This document shows positions 1 through 11,185 of a stretch of DNA of 64,000 nucleotides, piece after piece. Every line of letters begins with the position of its first letter. The stretch's first letter is position 1. The translations under genes were made by a program, and so were the position numbers. The notes below the pieces were generated by a model. That model saw only the letters and a program-made list of their open reading frames with translations, had not been told where the DNA came from and searched no databases. The stretch is from Clostridium sp. C105KSO13 (GTDB lineage: Bacteria > Bacillota > Clostridia > Lachnospirales > Lachnospiraceae). The stretch spans positions 1 to 64,000 of the forward strand of contig NZ_FBWL01000155.1 in NCBI RefSeq assembly GCF_001517425.1, given 5' to 3'.

Positions 1-165
1 TTACTGTTCATATCACTGGAATCTCTTCCAGTGATGGGTGCATCTTAAAAGATGCTGTTCTTAAAAATTTTCTCATTTAGAAATTTTCAAGGGTTTGTTG
101 TCTATTGTTTAATTATCAAGGTTCTTTAGTGCTTGTCGCTGTTGTTCTTGCGAGTCAGCTTAACT
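1..165 (-). promoter_or_regulatory. rRNA operon 5' leader (16S gene off the left edge)
   Basis: Read on the minus strand, this transcribed leader contains a boxA-like stretch around 95-125 (AAGAACCTTGATAATTAAAC), which resembles the antitermination leader found before 16S genes in Clostridia. Two tight hairpins lie nearer the edge: a perfect 8-bp stem at 13-34 and a 7-bp stem at 41-56. No 16S sequence is visible, so the assignment to an rRNA operon is an inference from the leader and its strong promoter. Confidence 0.6.
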
Positions 166-195
166 ATAGTATCATTTGTCATATACATTTGTCAA
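166..195 (-). promoter_or_regulatory. sigma-A promoter of the leftward rRNA operon
   Basis: On the minus strand there is a perfect -35 TTGACA (complement of 190-195), an 18-bp spacer and a -10 TACTAT (complement of 166-171). The region upstream (196-300) is very AT-rich, as expected for an rRNA UP element. It drives transcription toward the left edge, away from the origin. Confidence 0.65.
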
Positions 196-302
196 TAGCT
201 TTTTTGAACTTTTTTGACATTTTTTAATTAACACTGTCATATACTATATTTGGTCTAATTATTGACGCTTTTTTGTCCTATTTACAACAAAAATAATATA
301 TA

Positions 303-330
303 AGAACTTCTCTTTGTAACCAGAAGTTCT
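303..330 (-). terminator. hairpin downstream of tRNA-Ser
   Basis: A perfect 9-bp inverted repeat (AGAACTTCT / AGAAGTTCT) with a 10-nt loop sits just after the tRNA on the minus strand and is followed by an interrupted U-rich stretch. The stem is AT-rich, so termination may be partial, with read-through into the rRNA promoter region possible. Confidence 0.5.
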
Positions 331-343
331 AGAAACGTCAAAA

Positions 344-431
344 CGGAGAAAGAGGGATTTGAACCCTCGCGCCGGTTTCCCGACCTACACCCTTAGCAGG
401 GGCGCCTCTTCAGCCTCTTGAGTATTTCTCC
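344..431 (-). tRNA. tRNA-Ser(GCU)
   Basis: The minus strand folds as a class II tRNA of 88 nt. The acceptor stem GGAGAAA pairs with TTTCTCC, followed by discriminator G. The D-arm is followed by an anticodon loop CTGCTAA with anticodon GCT, then a long variable arm typical of tRNA-Ser, and a T-arm with GGTTCAAATCC. CCA is not encoded. It reads serine codons AGC and AGU. Confidence 0.95.
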
Positions 432-503
432 TGATTCTGAATTATACCTGTATTTTACTGATACAGGGCTATTTAAATTTATCCACGCAACAGCGCAAAA
501 CTT

Positions 504-532
504 ATTATACTAAACAGATTCTTCAATGTCAA
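504..532 (-). promoter_or_regulatory. consensus promoter of tRNA-Ser
   Basis: The minus strand has TTGACA (complement of 527-532), exactly 17 bp of spacer, and TATAAT (complement of 504-509), a full match to the sigma-A consensus. It lies about 70 bp upstream of the tRNA. Between them, 447-467 forms a 7-bp hairpin (CCTGTAT / ATACAGG) in the tRNA 5' leader. Confidence 0.85.
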
Positions 533-638
533 CGCTTAATTTGTAACTTTTCCATTATTTTGCTGTTTTGTGATAGATTTATAAAAATGCCTTTTTTTTA
601 TGCTGGAAAGTTTGTGAATATTCTGAAAATGGTCAGTA

Positions 639-660
639 AAAGGGGCAGTCCCCCTTTTTT
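639..660. terminator. terminator-like hairpin
   Basis: AAGGGG and CCCCTT flank a 5-nt loop, followed on the plus strand by a run of seven T and more T-rich sequence. No plus-strand gene ends just upstream in the window, so its client is unclear. It may insulate the tRNA/rRNA promoters from the gene to the right. Its GGG-CAGT-CCC core resembles the hairpin that overlaps the gyrA stop codon. Confidence 0.45.
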
Positions 661-745
661 TCTTTTTGTGTTATCATAGAAGCATTCACAGTTGGTTTAT
701 AAAAGTCACCTGAGCTGTAATAATTTTTTTTGGAGGTTTGTGATA

Positions 746-1216
746 ATGGCTGATAGGAATATAACATATTGTTCAGAGATTAATATGGAAGAACTTCAAA
801 AGGATGCTGTTGAAATTTTTAACTCTGGTTTTGCCTGTTCAGAGTCAATTGTTTTTGCGATCCGCAAACATTTTCATCTTAATTTATCGGATGATGCAAT
901 TGCCATGAGTTCTGGTTTTCCCTGGGGACTGGGAGGCGGAGGATGTGTTTGCGGTGCCCTGGCAGGCGGAACTATGATTCTGGGATATTTTTTTGGACGC
1001 ACAACTCCCGGAGACCCAAAAATTACAAAGTGTTTTGAACTTACAAATGAGCTGCATGATTATTTTAAGAAATCCTGCGGCGGAACATGCTGCCGGATTT
1101 TGACAAGAGGGATGGATAAAATCTCTCCTGAAAGAAAGTCACAATGTACATCTTTTGTTTCTGAGACAGTGAAAAAAACATCGGAGATTATACTGAGAGA
1201 AATGCTCATTTCATGA
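746..1216 (+). CDS. C_GCAxxG_C_C family protein
   Basis: This 156-aa protein fits the C_GCAxxG_C_C family, named for its spaced cysteines and a GCAxxG-like core. Visible are a Cys in FACSES, the glycine-rich segment GGGGCVCGALAGG, and later CGGTCC and a final Cys near QCTSF. The family is widespread in anaerobes; its biochemical role is not established, though the conserved cysteines suggest redox or metal chemistry. The start is ATG at 746, preceded by GGAGG at 732-736; an in-frame TTG at 692 lacks such a site. It is soluble with no signal peptide and stands alone on the plus strand, convergent with the membrane-protein operon to its right. Confidence 0.8.
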   Translation: MADRNITYCSEINMEELQKDAVEIFNSGFACSESIVFAIRKHFHLNLSDDAIAMSSGFPWGLGGGGCVCGALAGGTMILGYFFGRTTPGDPKITKCFELTNELHDYFKKSCGGTCCRILTRGMDKISPERKSQCTSFVSETVKKTSEIILREMLIS

Positions 1217-1220
1217 TGCT

Positions 1221-1276
1221 GATTAGTATATGGAAAATCCAAAGTTCTTTCCATAAGTATTTTCCATATACTAATC
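1221..1276. terminator. 18-bp perfect inverted repeat between convergent genes
   Basis: GATTAGTATATGGAAAAT at 1221-1238 is repeated exactly in inverted form at 1259-1276 with a 20-nt loop. It lies 4 bp after the plus-strand gene and 25 bp after the minus-strand operon, so it could end both transcripts. There is no long T-run on either side, which is unusual for an intrinsic terminator. Confidence 0.5.
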
Positions 1277-1301
1277 TAATGTGCCAAAGATATAAAGCTT
1301 A

Positions 1302-2771
1302 TCATGATTTCCGTTTTTTATCAAAATATTTGTCTGCTGCTTTTTTTGCTGCTTCTGTTGAATAATTCCATTTTCTCCATGAACTTTCTTTATTCCTTAT
1401 TTCTGTAAAATATTTTTCTATCTCTGAACTCAGATATGAATCATTATTCACTATTTCTTCCTCATTTATATTTTCTATCACAGGGGCCGCATCCAAGGAT
1501 ATGCCATATATCAAATACATAACATCCTCATATTTTATATTATCCCAGTGTTTTATATTATACTCTGCAATAATTTTATCCACTTTTGCAAAAGATAAAA
1601 TGATATAAGAAACAGCAGCTACAATTGTTATATATTTGAATAAATTAAATTTTACTCTAAAAATACTTAACATAACACCAAACATGACCAATATCATTAC
1701 TCCAAGGAACCAAAGTACAAGTATTCTTAGAAATGTAAAATAATAGATTCTTATATATAAAGCCATTCTGTACGCAGCTGATAATGTCATAATGCATGTG
1801 CATATTGATATAATTAGCAAAATAGCTTTTAAAATCTTGTTTTCTTTAAAAATATTCTTGCAGACAATCACTGTTACAATATTAATGATGCTTACCACTA
1901 TCAGCTGCCAAAACCCGGAATGTGCATATTCTGAATATGTTATTCCTTTGGGTAATGAACTGCCGACTCTTAGAAATAAAAAACATATTTGGATAATAGA
2001 ATAAAATATATATATTGCAGCAAGAATTCCAGAAAATGTAATTCCTGCTACCGGATTTTTATTTGCTTTTTCTTTTTCCTTAGAATAAGCAAAATTCATT
2101 CCTGATAATGCTGTAAAAAATGAATATAATATAGAGCAACCGAAGAGGAATGTAAATAGAATTCCAAATTCTCTGGTAAATTTAAAAAGCTCAAGAACCC
2201 TTCCAAAATACTGAGCAAAAATCTTATCTGAGTAAACAAGAAGTGGCAGCACAAGTAATAAAAACGCTATTGCAGCTAACATACCTATTATAATAGATTT
2301 TATTATTCTATTTTTTTCTTTTTGGGTCCTGCTTCTTTTGTATTTTATTCCATGTGTAATCGGAGTAAGAACAGAAGCAATGGTTTTTCCACACAATATC
2401 AAAATGTTTTTAACATATTTAACAATATCCCAGTCTTTAGGTTCATCTATCTGTTGAATCATTGATGTCATTAGAAGTAATAAAATACCTGCCAAATTAA
2501 AAAAATGAAAAAATGCATTACCAGTCATGACAGTAGATATTCCTAAAAGTATCATACCTAAAGCATACAGGTAAAAATCTTTGTGTATAATTACTCCTGT
2601 TCTTTTCAAAAATAAAAAAGCTGCAAAAACTGTAGCTGCTATACAAAAAGGAAAGGTAATTCCTGACAAGTTTTTATAAAGGCAAATTGTGAATATAATC
2701 CCGTATATTCCACATAGGCTTATTAGATAAAGATAATCTTCTTCTATTTTACTGACAGATATTTTCTCCAT
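1302..2771 (-). CDS. DUF4153/DUF4173-like multi-pass membrane protein
   Basis: This 489-aa integral membrane protein has about a dozen hydrophobic segments spread from residue 15 to about 400, then a soluble, charged C-terminal tail of roughly 90 residues ending KKRKS. The segment YSEYAHSGFWQL is typical of the DUF4153/DUF4173 group, where a similar motif precedes a membrane helix. No enzymatic function is known for the family. It is the last gene of a three-gene operon after a DUF2975 protein and a small Cro/CI regulator, a combination seen repeatedly in Clostridia. The gap to the HTH gene is 18 bp, and the ATG follows a GGAGCG-type ribosome site. The two DUF names are similar and I cannot separate them by eye. 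Confidence 0.65.
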   Translation of the reverse strand: MEKISVSKIEEDYLYLISLCGIYGIIFTICLYKNLSGITFPFCIAATVFAAFLFLKRTGVIIHKDFYLYALGMILLGISTVMTGNAFFHFFNLAGILLLLMTSMIQQIDEPKDWDIVKYVKNILILCGKTIASVLTPITHGIKYKRSRTQKEKNRIIKSIIIGMLAAIAFLLLVLPLLVYSDKIFAQYFGRVLELFKFTREFGILFTFLFGCSILYSFFTALSGMNFAYSKEKEKANKNPVAGITFSGILAAIYIFYSIIQICFLFLRVGSSLPKGITYSEYAHSGFWQLIVVSIINIVTVIVCKNIFKENKILKAILLIISICTCIMTLSAAYRMALYIRIYYFTFLRILVLWFLGVMILVMFGVMLSIFRVKFNLFKYITIVAAVSYIILSFAKVDKIIAEYNIKHWDNIKYEDVMYLIYGISLDAAPVIENINEEEIVNNDSYLSSEIEKYFTEIRNKESSWRKWNYSTEAAKKAADKYFDKKRKS

Positions 2772-2789
2772 AAAATGCTCGCTCCTATA

Positions 2790-3020
2790 TTATAAATCCT
2801 TTTTTTTGTCTTCTTCATCATTTATATACTCTAAAATATCACCCGGCTGACAGTCCAAAGTTTTACAAATCACTTCTAGTGTTGAGAATCTAACTGCCTT
2901 TGCCTTATTATTTTTAAGAATTGATAGATTAGCCATTGTAATATCTACCTCATGTGACAGTTTCGTCATGCTCATTTTTCTTTTTGCCATCATAACATCC
3001 AGATTAACTATAATAGACAT
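2790..3020 (-). CDS. Cro/CI-type helix-turn-helix regulator
   Basis: This 76-aa protein is almost entirely one HTH_3 domain of the YozG-like type. Residues 18-45 (MTKLSHEVDITMANLSILK) form the helix-turn-helix, followed by the conserved ...RFSTLEVICKTLDCQPGDILEY end of the fold. Such minimal regulators usually sit beside DUF2975 membrane proteins and are presumed to control their own operon, probably in response to a partner membrane protein; this last point is inference. It lies 10 bp downstream of the DUF2975 gene, so the two are cotranscribed and probably translationally coupled. Confidence 0.85.
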   Translation of the reverse strand: MSIIVNLDVMMAKRKMSMTKLSHEVDITMANLSILKNNKAKAVRFSTLEVICKTLDCQPGDILEYINDEEDKKKDL

Positions 3021-3030
3021 ACCATTCCTC

Positions 3031-3483
3031 CTAAATTGTCAAATCGTTCTCTTTCTTATACCTTACAGCCTCTTCGAATACACAGGCCAAAACACAACTG
3101 AATATTCCTGCTATAAAGAAAGTAAGAATAATCACAAAGGTTACTGGTGTAGGAAGAAAAAGTAGTTCTATAATAAATAGTATTGAAATAATTAAACTTA
3201 CTTTTCCCATTAATTTTAAACTTTTCACATTGTTATCCACAAAACAATTCTGATCGATTACTGTTTTAATCATTTTTCGAAGCTGATTCAAAATTGTAAC
3301 ACCACATATACCGGCCAATCCATAAATAATAAGCATGGGCCAGAACTTTTCTGTAACATCCGGGAAAAATTGTTTTCCCGCAATCTTTAAAATCAAAGGT
3401 AGCCCTAAAATAACAATAATACCTGAATAAAACATGAACCCTAACAATAAATTTGTAAACCTGATTAATTTTTCCTTACCCAT
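3031..3483 (-). CDS. DUF2975 family membrane protein
   Basis: This 150-aa protein has four predicted membrane helices (about residues 12-32, 45-65, 90-110, 115-135) and the central segment FVDNNVKSLKLMG, typical of DUF2975. It has no known enzymatic activity. It is the first gene of the operon DUF2975-HTH-DUF4153-like. The promoter is visible at 3528-3556 and a strong ribosome site GGGAGG lies upstream of the ATG. The constant association of this family with small HTH regulators suggests a membrane-linked control module. Confidence 0.8.
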   Translation of the reverse strand: MGKEKLIRFTNLLLGFMFYSGIIVILGLPLILKIAGKQFFPDVTEKFWPMLIIYGLAGICGVTILNQLRKMIKTVIDQNCFVDNNVKSLKLMGKVSLIISILFIIELLFLPTPVTFVIILTFFIAGIFSCVLACVFEEAVRYKKENDLTI

Positions 3484-3527
3484 AGAAAAACCCTCCCCGA
3501 AATATTTTTGTTATCTTTTTTATTTTT

Positions 3528-3556
3528 ATAGTATCACGATTAGTTGTGTTTTTCAA
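3528..3556 (-). promoter_or_regulatory. promoter of the DUF2975 operon
   Basis: The minus strand shows -35 TTGAAA (complement of 3551-3556), a 17-bp spacer and -10 TACTAT (complement of 3528-3533), about 45 bp upstream of the DUF2975 start codon. The rest of the 3484-3853 gap holds this promoter and the gyrA-side terminator; no credible gene was seen in it. Confidence 0.65.
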
Positions 3557-3634
3557 TATATTATTATTGACTTTCGATAAATTTTTATTGTTTTTTAATT
3601 TGATACGTGGATTAACCTTAAAGGTCCCAATAAG

Positions 3635-3672
3635 GAAACAAAAAAGATTGCTACTGTAAAAGTAACAATCTT
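3635..3672 (-). terminator. intrinsic terminator downstream of gyrA
   Basis: On the minus strand an 11-bp stem (AAGATTGTTAC with GTAGCAATCTT, one G-U pair, loop TTTTACA) is followed by TTTTTTGTTT. It lies about 180 bp beyond the gyrA stop codon and would end the dnaA-gyrA side transcript before the DUF2975 promoter. Confidence 0.75.
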
Positions 3673-3847
3673 CTTTGTTTACCAGGATACAACTCATGGC
3701 TTATATATGAAATTTAACTTAATCCCGGTCTGGGGGTGAATCGTAAAAACTGCATTTGAATTTACAACTGTGGACCATAAAACCTTGCATCTTTTTATGA
3801 TTAATTTCCTATTTATTATTCACAAAGTATTCTGAAAGTGGAACTCA

Positions 3848-3865
3848 AAAGGGTCAGTTCCCTTT
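3848..3865 (-). terminator. small hairpin overlapping the gyrA stop codon
   Basis: AAAGGG / CCCTTT with a 6-nt loop that contains the gyrA TGA, followed on the minus strand by TTTT. It is a weak terminator at best; the stronger hairpin at 3635-3672 follows. Confidence 0.3.
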
Positions 3866-6355
3866 TTCCTCTTCATCTTCGGATATTTCTACTTGTTCCC
3901 CGTCAATTTCAGCAGAGGCTTTTCTTACTTTTGCTACACTTGCTACTTTTTCACCTTCGGGAAGGTTGATCAGCTTCACACCTGATGTGATACGACCAAG
4001 CAATGAAATGTCAAAACACTGCATACGGATTATGATTCCTTCTGTGTTGATAATCATTATCTCGCTGTCTTCCTCTACGGATTTCATTCCAACTACGTTT
4101 CCGGTTTTTTCGGTAATCTTATAACATTTTACTCCTTTACCGCCGCGGTTTTGTTTTGTAAACTCATCTAGACTGGTACGCTTGCCCATTCCTTTTTCGG
4201 ATACGATTAATAGTTCTGACCCCTGGGTGCTCATCTGCATTGCTATAACTTCGTCTCTGTCACTTAAATTCATGCCGCGCACTCCCATGGAGGTTCTTCC
4301 TGTTGCCCGGACATCTTTTTCACTGAAGCGAATACACTGACCGTACATAGTTACAAGGATTATATCCTCATTATTGTCGGTAACCTTAACTTCTATAAGT
4401 TTATCATCTTCGCGGAGCGTAATTGCCGCTAGACCCGTTTTTCTTACGTTGGCATAATCCTTTATCGGTGTTTTCTTAACAAGTCCCTTTTCTGTAGCCA
4501 TGAACAGATATTTACCATCCACATATTCTTTGATTGGAATCATGGCTGTTATTTTTTCATCGGGCATGAGCTGCAGTAGATTAATAATTGCTGTTCCTCT
4601 TGCCGTGCGGCTGGCTTCCGGAATCTCATATCCCTTTAATCTATAGACACGCCCTGTATTGGTAAAGAACATAATATAGTGGTGTGTCGATGTGATAAAC
4701 AATTCTTCGATATAATCTTCATCTAGTGTCTGCATCCCCTTGATACCTTTACCACCACGATTCTGACTTTTAAAAGTATTAACAGTCATACGCTTAATAT
4801 ATCCAAGTCTGGTCATCGCAATAATTATATTTTCGCGAGGAATTAAATCTTCCATGGAAATATCGAACTCATCAAATCCTATTGAAGTTCGTCTATCATC
4901 TCCATATTTGTCGGATATAACGAGAATTTCTTTTCTTATAACCCCAAGCAGCAATTTCTTATCTGCAAGAATAGCTTCTAATTCACCAATTTTCTGCATC
5001 AATTCTTTGTATTCATTTTCCAGTTTTTCTCTTTCCAAACCAGTCAATGCACGGAGACGCATATCCACAATTGCCTGAGCCTGCACATCCGATAAATCAA
5101 ACTTTAACATTAATTCGTCTTTTGCAGCCTGTACGTTCTGTGAACCTCGGATAATTCTTATGACTTCGTCAATATTATCTAAGGCAATAAGTAATCCCTG
5201 TAAAATATGTGCTCTTTCCTTTGCTTTGTTGAGCTCATATTTTGTTCTTCTGGTCACTACATCTTCCTGATGTTTCAGATAACATTTAAGCATATCCAAA
5301 ATGTTCATTACTTTTGGTTCGTTATCCACAAGCGCAAGCATAATAACACCAAAGGTGTCCTGAAGCTGTGTATGTTTGTAAAGCTGATTCAGCACAACAT
5401 TTGGATTAACATCCCGCCGTAGTTCTATACAAATTCTCATACCTTCACGGTTAGACTGATCTGATAAATCTGTGATACCGTCAATTCTTTTGTCTCTTAC
5501 TAATTCTGCTATTTTTTCTATCAGTCTTGCCTTATTGACCATGTAGGGAAGCTCTGTTACAATAATCCGATTTTTTCCATTACCCATGGGTTCTATATTG
5601 GTGATAGCCCGCACCCTTATTTTTCCACGTCCCGTTCTGTAAGCTTCCTCAATTCCCCTTGTTCCCAAAATTTCAGCACCTGTCGGAAAATCTGGTCCTT
5701 TTACAATATGAAGTATATCCTCAATTGTAGTTTCTCCACTTTCATCAATCATATCATCAATAATTTTGACGACAGCTCCTATAACTTCTCTCAGATTATG
5801 AGGAGGTATATTTGTAGCCATTCCAACTGCAATGCCAGAAGTTCCATTTACCAACAGATTAGGAAATCTGGCCGGAAGAACAATCGGTTCCTTTTCTGTC
5901 TCATCAAAGTTAGGTACAAAATCAACGGTATCTTTATTGATGTCTGCAGTCATTTCCATAGAAATCTTGCTGAGGCGTGCCTCTGTATAACGCATGGCAG
6001 CTGCACCGTCTCCGTCCACTGAACCAAAGTTACCATGTCCGTCAACCAGAGGATATCTGGTTGACCATTCCTGAGCCAGATTTACCAGTGCACCATAAAT
6101 AGAACTGTCACCATGAGGGTGATATTTACCCATTGTATCTCCGACAATACGTGCACATTTACGGTGAGGTTTGTCAGGTCCATTATTCAATTCTATCATA
6201 GAATACAGAATTCTTCTCTGCACAGGCTTTAATCCATCCCTTACATCAGGCAGAGCACGGGCAGCAATTACACTCATGGCATAATCAATATAAGAGTTTT
6301 CCATTGTTTTCTTCAGATCAACTTCATGGACTTTATCAAAAATATTATCTTCCAT
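3854..6355 (-). CDS. gyrA: DNA gyrase subunit A
   Basis: GyrA forms the A2B2 gyrase with GyrB and breaks and rejoins DNA to introduce negative supercoils. The protein is 833 aa, normal for the family. It has the winged-helix/tower breakage-reunion domain with the catalytic tyrosine at Y123 (in MRYTEARL), then the C-terminal beta-pinwheel with the GyrA box seen as [10 protein letters not shown] near residue 540 and a second repeat QNRGGKGVK. It ends in an acidic tail ([11 protein letters not shown]). In the quinolone-determining region [10 protein letters not shown], the serine equivalent to E. coli S83 is kept, while the position of E. coli D87 is glycine. It lies 75 bp downstream of gyrB. 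The ATG is preceded by AAAGGA. Confidence 0.98.
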   Translation of the reverse strand: MEDNIFDKVHEVDLKKTMENSYIDYAMSVIAARALPDVRDGLKPVQRRILYSMIELNNGPDKPHRKCARIVGDTMGKYHPHGDSSIYGALVNLAQEWSTRYPLVDGHGNFGSVDGDGAAAMRYTEARLSKISMEMTADINKDTVDFVPNFDETEKEPIVLPARFPNLLVNGTSGIAVGMATNIPPHNLREVIGAVVKIIDDMIDESGETTIEDILHIVKGPDFPTGAEILGTRGIEEAYRTGRGKIRVRAITNIEPMGNGKNRIIVTELPYMVNKARLIEKIAELVRDKRIDGITDLSDQSNREGMRICIELRRDVNPNVVLNQLYKHTQLQDTFGVIMLALVDNEPKVMNILDMLKCYLKHQEDVVTRRTKYELNKAKERAHILQGLLIALDNIDEVIRIIRGSQNVQAAKDELMLKFDLSDVQAQAIVDMRLRALTGLEREKLENEYKELMQKIGELEAILADKKLLLGVIRKEILVISDKYGDDRRTSIGFDEFDISMEDLIPRENIIIAMTRLGYIKRMTVNTFKSQNRGGKGIKGMQTLDEDYIEELFITSTHHYIMFFTNTGRVYRLKGYEIPEASRTARGTAIINLLQLMPDEKITAMIPIKEYVDGKYLFMATEKGLVKKTPIKDYANVRKTGLAAITLREDDKLIEVKVTDNNEDIILVTMYGQCIRFSEKDVRATGRTSMGVRGMNLSDRDEVIAMQMSTQGSELLIVSEKGMGKRTSLDEFTKQNRGGKGVKCYKITEKTGNVVGMKSVEEDSEIMIINTEGIIIRMQCFDISLLGRITSGVKLINLPEGEKVASVAKVRKASAEIDGEQVEISEDEEEKGN

Positions 6356-6430
6356 TTTTATATCCTTTCTTTTATGTTGAGCGGATAGGCAAAATACTCA
6401 AAAGTAACTGTCTTCCACTTCAATATTTTC

Positions 6431-8368
<1,938 letters not shown>

Positions 8369-8379
8369 TTAAAAACCTC

Positions 8380-9465
8380 CTAATTCTCTTCTGCTACCTG
8401 TCCATTTTTCACATGGAATATTTTATTAATAGAAAATCGATGATTCACAAACTCATCTAAACCAGTACATGTAATTACAGTTTGTATATCATGAATACTA
8501 TCCAATAAGTAGTTTTGCCTGTGTTTATCCAATTCAGACAATACATCATCCAACAATAATACCGGTGTCTCTTTAATTAACATTCTGACCAGTTGTATTT
8601 CTGAGAGTTTCAGGGACAGCGCAGCCGTACGCTGCTGTCCCTGGGAACCAAATTTTCTGATATCAAGATTGCCTTCCTTAAAAGATAAATCATCTCTGTG
8701 GGGGCCTACAGAGGTACTCTTCAACCTCATATCTCTTTCTCTGTTTTTCTTCAGCGCCTGCTCAAAAGTTAAATTTCCTACACTGCTTTCGTATTCCAGA
8801 AATATATGTTCTTTTCCTCCTGTCAGTCGATAATGGATATCAGAGATTATATCATTTAGCTGTTTTATAAAAGTTTTCCTGCACTCTGTTACTTTTGTTC
8901 CATATTCAGCCAACTGTGTATCCCATATATCAAGCGTTTCTATGAGATTATGCTGCCTGTCAATATCTTTAAGCAGAGAATTCCTCTGATTTATGATTCG
9001 ATTATAACTGGAAAGATTGCTGAGATAAATTTTATCGAGCTGAGATAATTCCAGATCAATAAATCTCCTTCGGCCTGAAGGCCCTTCTTTGATAATATTC
9101 AAATCTTCCGGAGAAAAAAATACAAAATGAATAATCCCAAATAATTCGCTTGCTTTTCGAATTGGAATTTTATTCACTGCAATTCCTTTGGGACTATTCT
9201 TCTTCAAATGCATGTCAATCTGGTATTCCATTCCTTTTTTAATAACGATGGTCTCCAAATGTGCTTCATCATGTTCAAACTTAATTAAATCTCTGTCTTT
9301 TGTGCCCCTGTGCGATTTAGTTGTACCGGACAGATACAGGGCTTCCAGGATATTTGTCTTTCCCTGTGCATTATCACCATAAAAAATATTTGTCTGAGTA
9401 TCAAGAGTCAAATCTAACAAATCATAATTTCTGTAATTCTTTAGTTTTAAAGATTTGATTACCAT
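8380..9465 (-). CDS. recF: DNA replication and repair protein RecF
   Basis: RecF is an SMC-like ATPase that helps load RecA at single-strand gaps. The 361-aa protein has Walker A in GDNAQGKTNILEA near residue 30, an ABC-type signature FGSQGQQRTAA near residue 270, and Walker B VLLLDDVLSELD near residue 300. The N-terminal KNYRNYDLL start is characteristic. It sits between the S4-domain gene and gyrB, as is common in Firmicutes. The ATG follows a GGAGA site. Confidence 0.96.
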   Translation of the reverse strand: MVIKSLKLKNYRNYDLLDLTLDTQTNIFYGDNAQGKTNILEALYLSGTTKSHRGTKDRDLIKFEHDEAHLETIVIKKGMEYQIDMHLKKNSPKGIAVNKIPIRKASELFGIIHFVFFSPEDLNIIKEGPSGRRRFIDLELSQLDKIYLSNLSSYNRIINQRNSLLKDIDRQHNLIETLDIWDTQLAEYGTKVTECRKTFIKQLNDIISDIHYRLTGGKEHIFLEYESSVGNLTFEQALKKNRERDMRLKSTSVGPHRDDLSFKEGNLDIRKFGSQGQQRTAALSLKLSEIQLVRMLIKETPVLLLDDVLSELDKHRQNYLLDSIHDIQTVITCTGLDEFVNHRFSINKIFHVKNGQVAEEN

Positions 9466-9506
9466 AATTTCTCCATCAGTGTGTAATTATTCTACACTTT
9501 TTCAGA

Positions 9507-9722
9507 CTATTTTTCAATTTTTATTTTCTGACCGCCAAATTCAACACTGTCTTTGTCGTATAATTTTCGGCCTCTTCTTGTCTCTTTCTCACCATTTACA
9601 TATACTTGTCCATCCTGGATAATTTCCTTCGCCTCCACACCTGAATCAGCCATACCGGCAGCTTTCAGTGTCTGACCCAGTTTGATAAATTTTTCACCTT
9701 CACGCAATTTAATAATTTCCAT
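9507..9722 (-). CDS. yaaA: S4-domain RNA-binding protein (YaaA-like)
   Basis: The protein has 71 aa, essentially one S4 domain: ...FIKLGQTLKAAGMADSGVEAK...IQDGQVYVNGEKETRRGRKLYD. Small proteins of this kind lie between dnaN and recF across Firmicutes and are thought to bind structured RNA, possibly during ribosome assembly; the exact role is not settled. It is 15 bp downstream of dnaN and 41 bp upstream of recF, so it is part of the same operon. Confidence 0.9.
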   Translation of the reverse strand: MEIIKLREGEKFIKLGQTLKAAGMADSGVEAKEIIQDGQVYVNGEKETRRGRKLYDKDSVEFGGQKIKIEK

Positions 9723-9737
9723 ACTTAAAATCCTCTC

Positions 9738-10847
9738 TTATGCAACCGCATTAAAATTAACTGGAAGAATTAAATAAATATAACTTTCATCATCGTTCTT
9801 AATAAAACATGGTGCCTTGGCATTCATAAAATATAAATCAACTTCCTCATCGTCAATTACCCGAAGTGCATCAATCAAAAACTTAGGATTAAAACCTATC
9901 AACAGGTCTCTTCCTTCTTTTGTTATAAAAATCTCCTCATCCATAGAACCAATCTGAGACTTAATCTTTAGTTCCATAGCTTCATCCCTGATATCAATGA
10001 TAATTGGTTTTTTATCCCCTTCTTTGGTCAGTAAAGTAGCCCTGTCAATACAATCTAAAAGTTCCCTTTTATTAATCCTTACCTTTGTCTCATAATCACT
10101 GGATAACATCTGATTTATTTTAAAATAATCTCCCTCTATCAGCCTGGATACAACAACCGTTTTATCAAACTCAAAAACAATATGATTTTTTGTAAATGAG
10201 ATATCTACATTAACATCAGCTTCTCCGCCTATAATCTTGCTGATCTCCTGAAGAGTTTTTCCAGGAACAATTACTTTTCTCGTGGAATATTCTTCTTTCA
10301 GTTCAATTTTGCGGATTGAAATTCTGTGTCCGTCCAGAGAAACAACTTTTAAAATATTATTCTCTATCTCAAACAATTCGCCTGTCATCATTTTATTTGT
10401 ATCATTATCAGCGATAGAAAAAATTGTCTGACGGATGATTTCCTTCAGTGTAAATTCGGAAACTGTAATGTAATTTTCTTTTTCAATTACCGGAAGATAA
10501 GAAAAATCTTCTCCCGACTGAGCTGCAATATTAAACTTTGCCTTTTCACAGGTTATAATAGCCTGGTTAGATTCATCCGTTCTTATAGTTACATCATTAT
10601 CGGGAAGCTTTCGAACGATTTCTGAAAATATCCTTGCATTTAAAGCAATAATTCCTCTGTCGGCAATTTCACCTTCAATTTGTGTCTCAATACCAAGTTC
10701 CATATCATTTGCAGTCAGTTTTATGTTATCGGTGGAAGCATCAATTAGGATACATTCTAGAATAGGCATTGTTGTTTTAGTCGGAACTGCTTTGGATACA
10801 ATACTAACTCCTTTTACAAGATTTGATTTTGAACAAATAATTTTCAT
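9738..10847 (-). CDS. dnaN: DNA polymerase III sliding clamp (beta subunit)
   Basis: DnaN forms the ring-shaped dimer that tethers DNA polymerase III to DNA. The 369-aa protein has the usual three-domain arrangement, starting MKIICSKSNLVKGVSIVSKAV and ending in the conserved LPV segment near the C-terminus (YLILPVNFNAVA). The ATG follows AAAGGAGT. The 338-bp gap to dnaA holds extra DnaA-box-like sequences, so dnaN may have its own promoter there. Confidence 0.97.
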   Translation of the reverse strand: MKIICSKSNLVKGVSIVSKAVPTKTTMPILECILIDASTDNIKLTANDMELGIETQIEGEIADRGIIALNARIFSEIVRKLPDNDVTIRTDESNQAIITCEKAKFNIAAQSGEDFSYLPVIEKENYITVSEFTLKEIIRQTIFSIADNDTNKMMTGELFEIENNILKVVSLDGHRISIRKIELKEEYSTRKVIVPGKTLQEISKIIGGEADVNVDISFTKNHIVFEFDKTVVVSRLIEGDYFKINQMLSSDYETKVRINKRELLDCIDRATLLTKEGDKKPIIIDIRDEAMELKIKSQIGSMDEEIFITKEGRDLLIGFNPKFLIDALRVIDDEEVDLYFMNAKAPCFIKNDDESYIYLILPVNFNAVA

Positions 10848-11185
10848 ATGTGGTAACTCCTTTCAAATGTCATGGTGGATTAAATTTTCCGCCGCTTTTT
10901 TATAGATAAATATATAAATCAATTTAGCCTTCTTAGTAATAGGGGCTGTAGATATGTTGATAACTGCTTCAAAGCCCTTAAAATAAAGGGAATGTCCATA
11001 ATGAAAACTCTGTAGAAAGATATTTAAAATTGATGGGATAAGGTGGGGATAATTTTAAGGGTTCATCCCGCCTGCTTTTTATGAACTTCATAATCCACAT
11101 TGTTTTAACATAGTTACCCACATCTTTTTAAAAGAAATGTGAATTATGAACATCCTCAAATGCGGTTTTAAATGTTTTCTAAGTG
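10848..11185. other. dnaA-dnaN intergenic region with imperfect DnaA boxes
   Basis: This 338-bp gap encodes nothing obvious. It contains near-matches to the DnaA box: TGTTGATAA at 10955-10963, TGGGGATAA at 11044-11052 and TTACCCACA at 11114-11122, each one base off consensus in one orientation or the other. In other Firmicutes the origin is bipartite with boxes on both sides of dnaA, so this may be a second DnaA-binding cluster or an autoregulatory region for dnaA/dnaN. Confidence 0.45.

Noticed and set aside
3476-3697. 73-residue minus-strand frame upstream of the DUF2975 gene
   Set aside because: Low-complexity Lys/Asn-rich translation, overlaps the clear promoter and ribosome site of the DUF2975 gene, and has no ribosome site of its own.
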